The notes beneath the pieces were generated by a model that saw only the letters and a list, made by a program, of their open reading frames with translations, did no database searches and had not been told where the DNA came from. A stretch of 64,000 bases of DNA from Chaunax sp. Z400 (Eukaryota > Chordata > Actinopteri > Lophiiformes > Chaunacidae), in contig CM075197.1 in the NCBI GenBank assembly GCA_037577475.1, positions 24,175,150-24,239,149 on the forward strand, given 5' to 3'. Numbering within the stretch: the stretch's first letter is position 1; the number at the start of each line of letters is the position of its first letter. The position numbers and the translations under genes are program-made. Of the stretch, positions 23,073-35,000 are shown in pieces.

Positions 23073-26000
23073 CTAGCTGCCTGGCAAGACAGGGTCAGAA
23101 ACATGCCTCTGGATATCCTGCAATTCTGCGGAGGTCTCCAGATGCTCAGGGAGGGAGGGGAAGCGCTGGGTGCCGTACAGTAGTCCAGGAGGCTCTTGGG
23201 CCTCTGACAGTTGAAGAGGGGTGAGGTCCACAGAGGGTAAATGTTGTCGGTCGGCCTCCGGGGACATAGACATGGTGTCATCAGAGGCTACAGTCAGATG
23301 GATAGGGCTGGACACGGAGTCCTTGGTTTTGTGCTTGGAGTCAAAGTCTGGACTCTGAGCAAAGAGAGAGAAGGATTGAGCCTTAAGTAGCCTTAATGTA
23401 TTTATTTTATTTCCACATATGACAAAAAAGCAGTAAATCATCACACCTGAGACGTTAGAACCATTTTTCTATTTCAGTAGCTTTCCTAATCAATTATTTG
23501 TTCCAGCTCTGATTCTTTTGATTTACATTGATTTGCACTTAAAATAACAGTTTAGCATTTAGGGAAAATACACATATTGGCTATCTTGTCGAGAGTTATA
23601 TGAAATATTATACAACTCTCATGTCTGTACAGTAAATTTGTGGTTAGTTCTACCAGCCGCTTAGCTTCGTTTAGCATAAAGACTGGAAAGAGAGGAACAC
23701 AACTAGTCTTACTTTGTGTTTTTACACTTTTATTAATTAAATTAATGTGATATTTAACATGTTAGATGTACTCGTGGATTTTTTTTTAACCTTTGGACAG
23801 AGTCAGAATAGGAATATTTCCCAAAATGTCAAATTATTTCTTAGATGTAAAAAGTTAAAATCACCGGATGCAGCTGGAATTAGCCCCATTCAAAAATAAA
23901 TCATGATAACTGATCACAGTACCTGTAGGAGTGAGGCAGTGTTGTTCTGTACTGGCTGGATCGGTGGAACTGTGTGGATTGAGGGTGCTCCTGTGCTGTA
24001 CAGGGTGGTTGGGTGAGGCGGGTGAGGCGGGTGAGGGATGGGGGACACGGCGCTGTAGGCTGGAGGCACCGGTGTCATTTGCCTCTGGAGGAGCTGCAGG
24101 ATCACATTGATGTCTGCTGTCATACGGGTCTCAAGCCTTGGCAGGATGAAGAGGGACATGAGGAGAGTATGTTCATGATCAGGAGGACACATGAAAGCCG
24201 TCTGCGACCACTATATAGAAAACTAAGGGGGTGTAGCTCAGTGGTAGAGCATTTGACTGCAGATCAAGAGGTCCCTGGTTCAATTCCAGGTGCCCCCTCT
24301 TTAGTTCCTCCCTTTTCTACCTACCTACTGTATATAAAACTCGACTCACCGATTTAACTGGGACTGCAGCAGCTCCAGTCTGGATTCCAGCTCACTGGGC
24401 CGATCCTCAGCACAGGGTGGAGGATGGAAAGTGGCCCTGACCGAAGATGTTCGCCTCTGGCTCTCTGAGAACTGGCTTTGTCTGCGGTTTGGCCAGTAGC
24501 CGTACAAACCCGACATGCTGATTGGGTCTGCTGCTTTGCAGAGGAAGCACAAACATCTGTAGTTTCTGTTATTCAATAAAATCATGAAATGTGTGGGTGA
24601 GATGGAATCTATAGGAGAATCAATCAGGGTCAACTGAACAGAGTTATTCTACTTAGTTGACGTACAGCAAATGATTGATGGAAACACTGCAGCTTAGTAA
24701 AGGATGCAACCTTTTAAGTTTTGTGTTTGTACACCTATAAAATGTTCGATGGTTCTATCTGGCCTGCTGGAGACTATCCAGACGTGACGGATGAAGAAAT
24801 GCAGGTAGTCTTTACCTGAGTATGGTGGTCCTCCGAGGTCTACATGTGGTCCCATCCCGGCTGAAGGAGGCAGGAGGTTGACCACTGCTGGGGGGTAGTC
24901 TCCAGTGTCACCCCCATGGGGGTACAGCTCCTCCTTGCTGTGTCCCATGGGCTTCATCTCCTCATCACTAGACTGTGAACAGAGGCTAGCACTGCTGCAG
25001 AGGTCCTCCCAATGGGATTCTGCCTTTGTGCCCCGGCGGTAGTTTGCCATCAGACAGGACTGATTGGGGTAAGAGTCTTCGCGGTCCATGCCATCTGCAC
25101 AGACACAGTCAGAGGACAACCAGAGCATCACAGTATGACAATATGGAGATTTTATTGAACAGAAACATGCGGAGATGAGTTAAGCCTTGTCCCTTCCTCA
25201 CCTGGTTGGTTCCGACGCTGCAGAGAGCTTCTCCGGTGTCTTGTCCGGCGGTAGCCACATTCAGAGTCCATAGCTGGGGTTGACTGGGTTATTCTATCTG
25301 CCTGATACATATCAGCTTCAGTAATTCAAAAATACACACCGGATCTCAAGTATATATACGTCACAATGAATATAACATATAATAAGTATAATAAATCTAA
25401 GATTTTAATGCATACACATTTCTACATTTGTGTGAGGCTTGATGGATACACAAAATTGATCTCAAATCATTAAACCGTGTCTTCTTATAATGAAAACAGC
25501 ACAGTAAACATCTTCAGGTTGTCTTCATTCATACGTACATGAGCAGAGGAAACTGGCTAAACTGGCTCGCAACGGGTGGCACTCACATCTCTCAGGATGA
25601 AGGTGATCTCCAGGTTGTTCCAGAAAATTTCGGAGAAGTCGGGATACATGTCCAGCACCTCCAGCAGGTCGTCTCTCAGGATCTTGTGAAGGTCGCAGTA
25701 GGTCAAAGCCCTGACGTCGGCGCTGGATTTACCTGGCCTCCTATATAAACTGATGGGTTCGCCAAAGATGTCGTTCTTCCCTGTGGAAACCACAGCGAAA
25801 GGAAGGACAGGTGTGGAAAAGAGTAATCAAAGGACGTCTGATGGAATAAGCAAGCCACAGCTTGTAAGAGTGAGAATACTTTGCTCAGAAAACCAGTGAG
25901 AACTATCAGATTCTAGGACACACACAAACACAAAGTGGTCCCCTAAAACACGGCTAAAAAAAGAAGTGACCTACGCAGCCTGGATCTGACAGCTGGCCCT

Positions 26001-29000
26001 ATTGATGATCAATGCCAAAGTGGGATGGAAGTGGAGCTCTGCCCAAACACCTCTGGCAACACAACACACAGAGGAGTGTGTGTGTGTGTGTGCTGTGTGT
26101 GGTGTAAAGGGCACAGCTATGACCATGGCTTTGTGGCAAAGGAATGAGTGGATGGTAGAAGAAACCAGGACGAAAACGTCCAATGGAATTTTGACTTTAG
26201 TTGTCGTAAATTAACCAAAAAACAGTCAAATGTTGTTGTTAAAGGTTAAAAAATCTAGTGATTTACTCACTTTCCTATAGTGTAAAATATTTTTTTTTTT
26301 GCAATTTGAAGAATTCATCCTTGAGTTTGTTTATTTCACCCGTGTCAGCTTGTTTGTTTTGTTCGTTGATTGTTTGGTTTATCAGCAGGATTACACAAAA
26401 TCTACTGGATGGATTTCCATGAAACTTGGCTGGACCAGAATAGACCCAAATACATTTTAGTGTGGATCCGAATAAAAAAAAGGCAGGTCTGTTGGACCTT
26501 AGTGGAGGTATGTGCTCTACTGAGTGCCATTCTAGTTTGTAAAGGCATTATTATTCACATTTTATAAGTGACATGATTTGTTAATCATCTAAATGAGTGA
26601 CTGTTAATAAAAATAATCCAACCCTACTATGGCTTGCAGCTCACCGAGTATGGCCACCACCACATCGTCCCTGAGGATCTCTATGGAGCCTCTGGAAATG
26701 AAGTAGAGAGCAGTGAGAATGTCCCCACTGTGGACCAAAGTGTCACCCGGCGGAGCGTGGGTGGTCTTAAATCGCATGGCCAGAGCCCGCAGACAGCCTT
26801 TGTTGGCACCTCGAAAGGCCTTGCAGTTCTGCAGTAAGCTGCGGTTCAAATGGAGGCAGATGTCAGCCTGCAGACACTCGGGGAAACCCTTTAAAACCTG
26901 CAGGGCGACAGAGGGCATTGAGTCAGTCTACTGCAAATGTTTGTCCAGTATCTTTAATGATCTGTGCAAAAATGAATCTGAAAGAGGAAGTGATGAGTGA
27001 AAGAAAGTGAGCAATGTGTCAGCTTGATTGATTGAATTAGCCGGCGCTAATGCTCCTCTCTGGCTGCGTCATGCTCCGCTGCTATTGGCAGCATCAGACA
27101 CGATTTGACACACATTGTTTGGTCAACAAAAAAAAAAAAGCCTCCCAACAAAGCAGCCTTAGTGGAATGACTCATTTGTTTAGGCTTGGAAACGAAGGGG
27201 GCACCCAGAATTGAACTGGGGACCTCTTGATCTGCAGTCAAATGCTCTACCACTGAGCTATACCCCCGACTGAGCTTTATTTATTTACTTCACAATACAG
27301 ATTAATCCCAAAGTTACAGGTAAAGGAGAAAAAAAAGCACACTCACAAAGCAAGGCAACACAGAAAACCTGAGTTTGTGTTCATTTAAGTAAAAGGTTAC
27401 TGGAAGAGTTCAATGTGGGAACACTGGGTCACTGCTGCAGCAAACAGAGAGGCAAACAACTCATGTAGGTCAAACACAGAATATCCAAGGAACCTTAATG
27501 CTGCAAGCGACAACAACAAGGGAACACAAGTATGTTGATACATGCTGCTATGTGCTATAACTTCGTAAGGCTGGATATTTTTCCCATCCCCTTCACTGTG
27601 TAGAGTTATTTAGGCTTTTTTTTCTGATTAGATATTTTGAAGATAAATACATATATAGTCCTACAGTATCTATATTAATGATGAATGCATAAAAGAGTGG
27701 ATATTTGCACATTAAATGTTTAGAGGTTTGATTGAGGGATAAACCGAGAATATTTCACATGGAAATTAAACATTCCTTGTTGGCTCCTCTCAACATTTGT
27801 TCCAGCTGATTGGCCTGTAGAGCAGTTGTAGTTCTGGATTATACAGACAAAAGGTTCACATTAGTTGGGGAAAAGGTGAGGGGGCACCCAGATTTGAACT
27901 GGGGACCTCTTGATCTGCAGTCAAATGCTCTACCCCTGAGCTATACCCCCTGTCAGTGACCAGAACTCCGTCCTTCTAAACTGTCTAATCATCCATTTTC
28001 TAACAACGGCCTGCGTGTTGCATGACTTACAGCGTTCATGTCGATGCCATTGGTGTAGGACCAGGCATGTTGGAAGTACTCCTCCAGCCTCTGTCGCAGG
28101 CCTCCTGGGATCTGGTGGAAACGGATGAACTCTTTGACCCGCAGCATCTGGGTGTGGTAACGGGCCGTGCCTGAGTACAGTCTCTGAATGATGGCTGACA
28201 CGTTACCAAAGATACTGGCATACATCAGAGCTGCACAGGACAGAAAACACGTTTCGCAGAAACTGATGATACCAAAGTTGGATGATTGTTTAAAGGTTTG
28301 GTGTTTCATTACAGTGTTACTTTTTCCACTAAAACAAACATTGATGTCTATGAGAAACATAAAATGTTTGTATTTTATGGCATGAAAATGTTAAATATGT
28401 TGGTGTTATGAGACTGAAACCACTTTAAAACTGGAGTTCATTTATTTGTCCTACTCACAGCCAATGAGCATGACACAGATGGAGAAGATCTTTTCTGGGT
28501 TGGTGTTCGGTGAGACGTTCCCAAAGCCCACACTGGTCAGGCTGCTGAAGGTGAAGTAGAGGGCGGTGACATACTTGTCCTTGATGGAGGGGCCAGACTC
28601 AGCATTACTGTCATTGTAGTGTTTACCAATCTGGTCGGCCAGGTTGTCCAGCCAGCCGATCTTCATGCCTCCGATCCGGGCGGAGCCTGTGCGCTCCACG
28701 TTGCCAATGGCATACCAGATACAGGCCAGCCAATGAGCGATGAGGGCAAAGGTGCACATGAGGAGGAGAAGGACGGCAGCGCCATATTCCGAGTAGCGAT
28801 CCAGCTTCCTGGCCACTCGCACCAACCTCAGCAGTCTTGCTGTTTTCAGTAATCCAATCAGAGTGGTTGTCTGAGGCTGGAGGTGAGAGAGTAGACTTCA
28901 GTGGCAGTGTCAAATAAAGTCAACCCAGTCATACAATATATACTATACTAAGATATAAACTCTACAGATATAATATGACATACAAAATATAACATCACAG

Positions 29001-32000
29001 GTCAAATCTCCCACACGTCAACACCAACATCTTATAGTATGGGAAAAACGCAGAATTCCCCCAAACCCAGGATGCAAAGACAGTTAAGCAACAAATAGAT
29101 TTACTGTTTGGAACTCTGAATGATGCTAACATCTGTTTAAAGGAATTATTGTAATTGTTGAATTGGGTTCTGCAGCGTTGCAGCTGCAGAAAAGACAGGT
29201 GTGACTAATAACACGAGAAGTGGCTGCATTCCACTTATCTGGCTCAAACAAACTGAGATGCTAAAATGGAACAAAGCCATCGTTAATGCCATTTGTCATG
29301 AATGAAGAATGTTGCATTTGTGCTGCTGTGAGAAAGGTATATTTAGCTTTGTCAGACATTATTTAGGGAAGTAAAATGTGTGTGTTGATGTTCTGATGCC
29401 ACCGACATCCACTGTGTCCCCTTCCTCCTCAGACCCGGAGCGGAATATGAGCAGATCGAAGGGGATGGCAGCCACGATGTCGATGAGGAACCAGCCCTTG
29501 AAGTAGTGCTGCGCGATGCGTCCCGGGTGGCTGACCACCTCGTCGTTGTGGTTGACGTAGGTGGTCCTGAAGTTGATGAGGATGTCCACAATGAACATGA
29601 CATCAACCACCAGGTCCACCACGTTGAGTGGGTTGCAGGTGTAGCCGCAGGTTCTCCTCCGCTGTTCCTCCACCTCGTTGAGGAGGAAGGCGGCAGAGTA
29701 AGGTGTGAAGATGGCAGTGTAGATGACCAGCAGCAGAATGACCCAGTCCCATACTGCTTTGAAGGGGCTATAGTGAAGGATGGTCCATTTGTGGATGCGT
29801 GGAGCCTGGAGCTTGTACTCTGGCAGCACGTCAGCACCGAGGGACAACACCTAAGGAGAGGGACAGGATAGTAAGATCCATATCTAGAGGGATGACGTCT
29901 ATTTTATGTATTATTTTATTTTATAAGGACTGAGCTGAAAACAAGTTGCATTCATTTCAAACAGAAATAGAAGTTTTCTGGGAGAGGAGCACATGGAAAG
30001 TTGACACTGCTTACACTTTAGCTCAGACTATAACAAGGAATCAGGATACTAATATCATTCAAAGACATAAAAGTGACACAAAAAGACAACATTTTTAGTC
30101 CTTAACCCGCAGATTAGCAAGTTTTAATTTTCATTATTCTTCACATTTTTATTCAAATTATTCTTCAATTCTTCAAATGATAATAATAATATTCACGCAC
30201 TGCAGCGTAATTCAACTGCCACTTAAACTTTTTACAAAGAGTTGATAGTATAGACTGATGATAATGTAGTTTCTATTGGTTTGATACAATATGTTGTCTC
30301 GATTTTATATATATACTCTCCTGCACAGAGCACATATGATGTATGCTATATTATACCAATATCATTGCGGACCAATTATGCTGAAATTTGGGGCAAATGA
30401 AAAACAAACAAACAAACAAACAAATGAACAAAAACAAAAAACTGGGCACGGTGCATTGCAGAGACGGCTGCTCAAGAATGAATGCAAAATCAACACTTGT
30501 TGCAGCTGCTTCATAATAAAAGCCTTCATAATAAAAAACATGCTTAGGTGGTAGGAAGTAGCAGATTTTGACTAATTGTCACTAGCAGTAATTTGAAAAG
30601 TTAAATTAGAAATTGGTTTATATCTGCACAGAAAACAGAAAACAAAAGACATGCACGAAAATCAGACAAACACAAAGTCAAATCAGGCTGCAGAAGGTAA
30701 GGTGTTGTTCTCACGTTGTCTGACACTTCACTTCAAGTTAGGCACCAAAAATATCCTGAAGTGTGCACATAAATTAGTGGCTGTTGCACACAGGATGTAT
30801 TCTGTGCTTGAAGGAAATTAACAACATCCTGAAAAAGATTCTAACCAAGTGCTGCTGAAAACGTCACGGACCTTTAAGAGCAACGTATCCATGCTCAGTG
30901 TGTTTATCGATGTGCTGTACATTTTTAATACAGCAAAACGGTTAAAAAAAACAAAACAGAAACAACTCTAGCTTGTCGCAAAGCAAATAAAGACCAATAT
31001 ACAAATCTCCATCCAGTGTCATCACCACTCACTGAGGGATTTGTCTAATGGCATTAACAGGCAGATGAGTATTAAGATCCCACGAACCGGGACTACAATC
31101 AGAGCCTCTGTGTTCAGGTTCTTATCCTGGTGTCCGCAGAAGCAGAAAAACAGGCTCCTCCAAACCATCTGCAACCCTGCCTGCCTGCTGTGTTGTCTCC
31201 TCTCCTGCATCACTCTTGTAGATAAACCACAAACTTATGCAAAAACAAACGAACACATGAACTCAGTTCGAACAGTGTCTGTCCTCTCTCCACAGGCAAT
31301 TCCCAAAGTGCTGTTTTTAAAACCCCCACTGCAGCCTCACCTGCCTCTCTTGCATGCATGTGGCCCCTCCCACCAGTGTCCTGCTCAATGGTGGACCAGA
31401 AAAAAAAAGGGCTGCCATTGATTGGGCGCCATTCAGAGTGATTTTAGCTGATTTAACAGTCATTGCTGGTGTGAGAATGCTGTCCTCTAACAGACTGCCC
31501 ATTTCCTGACCTCCATATCTACACTAACTCACTAGTGCATGTAAAAAAAAAAAAATCTCTTTGTGCATCTATTGAAAAACTCCAGTGGTTAGACCCTCAT
31601 TTGTATTTGACTTTTCATAATTATGGTCACAGTAGCTGCGACAGAGAAGCCGCAGTAGAAAACAACCCCCACGAAAAAAACTTTTCTTTCAACTTTCCCA
31701 GCAAACAGTGGCCAAAAATAGTCTACTTAAAATGTTTCTCAAGTATAATGTATTACATTAAAAAGTTACTGAGTTCATACTTGGACATATTTAGTAAACA
31801 AAAAAGCTGAGTGGAAAAAATGAAAAAATGATTATCCAAGGCATGTGGATTTTTCCATTATTTCATACTTTAATAACAGTTAGATGTTATTAAAGGTTCT
31901 TGCTCCATAAATCAGTTTTTATGACCAAAATAATAAAGTATTTGGAGACAAGGTGGGAAACCAAACACACACACAACCTGTGGCGCTCCTTCGACTGACC

Positions 32001-35000
32001 ACAGCAGCTGAACAGATGTGAAAGGACAACTCAGTGATGAGGATGTAAACACACGAGCAAAAGTTCACTCATCCAAGAAATTTTAAGTTATTGATGTCGT
32101 CCGCTCTGTTTCATAATGACGATCAACGCCACCACCACCAGTTTGCACGCAACCGCTCTCTGTCGCCTCTCTGACTTTGTGATTAACACAGCAAGAGCTC
32201 AGCGTTCGTGCATTTTCATACGTTAGACTGAAAAGACAGCTGAGGTGTGAAGCATTAGGGAAGCTTAAAGACTCAACAGGATATATAAATCATGAATGCC
32301 GGTGTCAAATATATGAAATTGCTCCTTCAAGGGCGTTAAAAGTAGAAAGTACAGCTTGAAGACTAAATATTCTCAATTATTAAACCGCAGACATGGCTGC
32401 AGATTGCAGTTAATTTTCTTTTGAAAACAAAAAAAACCTTTATTCTTAATAAAGTCACAATGAAAATTCCATCCTTAAAGAACTTCAGCAAACAAAAAAA
32501 TCTTTTTGCTCAAATGCAAAATGTAAAAGCAAAAATAAGCTGAAGATGCCGTGCATCATAGCAAGGTGACATAAATAAACCTGGATGTAAGAGCTGATGT
32601 TGCTCGCAGGTAAGCAGGAAGGGTGAGGGTGCAGGATGAAGACACAGAGAGGGAGGAAGAGGAGGAAAGGGTGCAACGGCTGCAAACAAACAGGGAAGAG
32701 GAGCTGAAAAAGGAGGAGGAAGGTTTCAGGCTGAGGTACTCACAGGCTGCAGTTTATGCTTGAAGCTCATGCTGAAGCACACCTCCACAGGCTAAAGAGT
32801 GAATGAAGAGGCAAAAAGAGACAGAGAGACGGGGAAGGCAAACTCTCCATCCGTCTGTATCTCCCTCCCTACTGCTCCCTCGCTCATCCTTCCCACCTTT
32901 AGCCCAGCCCTCACCGCGGGATCCTCTTTCAAATGTAAAAAAAAAAAAATGAACGTGTTGTTCTATAAATGACGACACTCACGTCCTCCAAAGTGCTAAA
33001 CAAACAAAAACTGCTAAAAGTCAAAGCAGCGCCTGCTTTACCTGATAAAGGATAGTTTGACCGATCACAGGAGGAAACACTCAGTTTTAATCAATATATT
33101 ATATTTTATATCTATATCTGTGTTTAGATGCAGTGTTTACAACCATATCTATTTATTTCATGCTTGTATTTTTTGCACAATCCTTAATCATAAATCATCT
33201 TGAACATAGATCTTCTTATAAAAGACAAAATGACAAGGATGATCTTAAAAAACAATGTACAGACTAAATATAGATTTAAAAAAAGCCTCTCAATCATTTG
33301 CATTTGCATTTAAATGTGTCTTTAAATGCAGAGACCCTGCCCTCTGCATTATATTTCCTTATTTTTACTGTTTATGGGACATTCCAGGGCGGTTAGCTTT
33401 GTGCGTAGCTCTAAGCCAATGGGTGCAGCCGCTGTGTGTGTAGAAATCCTACTCATTCTGCGTTTTAATTGATTGATTATACATAAAGAAACCAGAGACA
33501 ACCTCACATCCACCCTGATGCAGGCTGGTGTACTAGGAGAGGGTCATGGGACCTCTTTAAATTATGTTGATTAACTTCTAATGCCCAATGATGGCTTCTT
33601 TTGATTAATGAGTTTGATTAACGAGCACATTGAGATCAGAATACCCTCTGGATATAAACCACGATCATTAACATCCATATTCATATATAACAGCTTATCA
33701 TTTGCAGGTTTACGGAGAAACGGGTTTAAGCCATTAACTTGAACTGTGCACATGCAGACACTTTGAAAAACCTGGTGCAACCTTTTCAAAAATAAACAAA
33801 ATTTTAGTCAATTCAAACTACATCCAGACATGTCCTGTTATAAGCTAATTCAACACCAGGGGGCGACATATAAACACACATCTGCTCTCCCAAAACAACC
33901 ACACAGACACACACTGCTAGTTCCGAGTGTGTTGGGGGGTGTTTCCACAGTTACCAGTCTTTTCAAAAAGCTGCAGCCAAATCAATCACTGTGTGTGCTT
34001 CATGTCACACAGACAAATCAATAGGAGCACACGTCAATGGTAACCTTCATTTCCCTTTCGCCAAATCGAAATTCAATTAAAAAGGCGAGATAACGCAAAC
34101 TTTCATTGTATAACAGAACATAAGTAAAGGTGAAACATTGCGGCAGGTTTAGTTACAAGCAAACAACATGATGATCCTTCAGAAATGTTGCTTTTGGTAC
34201 CGTTATTGACCACTGCTACAGTTTGTTCCCACACAGCAGCAGCAACGATTAACGTGACCTATAACCTGACCTGCGTGACTCGGCGTTTATCTGTGACCCC
34301 CCCGACTACCAGTCCGATCAATTCTGGCTGTTTGAAGCGGATTAGAACTGGAACTGGAACCAGCATTAAGACAGCTAAAGGTGACGGGCAGTGTGATTTA
34401 GAGAGCAGTTGGGGGCATAGAGAGAACACCCGCTGGCCTCCTCTTCCATTAGCTTCACAAGCCAAGGTCACAGCGCCAAGCCATGAGTGCCGTTCAATAG
34501 CTTCACAGCCATCGCGCTATTTACTCGCTTTCATAAGAACATCTCATCAGAAGCCCTCTTCAGTCTCACAGGCAGCTCTGTGGCCCGCTATACTTAAAAG
34601 TGAGTCCCTCCTTCTCTATGCTGCCTAGTTACCATCTGGCATTACATACAGCAGATAAAGCCATGCCTCAGGCTGTGAATACAACACTCTTATAGCACAG
34701 TAAGAGTAGTAGTGAAATGTAGAATAGTCTACAGTCAATAAATGTGTTTAATTATCATTAATAGATGTGAATGTTTGAGCTCCTCTATGCAGAATGATGC
34801 CTGATCAGAGCGTTTATATTTATCAGCTGAAGGGGGAAAGTTACACATACACTGAGAAGAGACTTTCAGTGAAGGCGGATAATCTTATTTTCCTGCTATC
34901 ACAGTCCCGAGACGCCAATAGTTATCAGCTGTTCTCATCGGACGGTCACATCTATCCAACAGCACAGCGACACACCCTCATTGTCAGCCTATCATGTTGC

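Noticed and set aside
24013..24357. ORF containing GCSSVVEHLTADQEVPGSIPG and the similar minus-strand ORF at 27047-27253
   Set aside because: These are in-frame readings of the tRNA-Cys genes; this peptide is a familiar translation artefact of tRNA sequence.
29506..29871. 121-codon plus-strand ORF opposite the S1-S3 exon of kcnh6
   Set aside because: Antisense shadow of a GC-rich coding exon whose minus-strand frame is clearly conserved.
31022..31213. Minus-strand ORF MMQERRQ... as a further kcnh6 alternative start
   Set aside because: It has no good phase-0 donor before its frame closes, unlike the two candidates kept.
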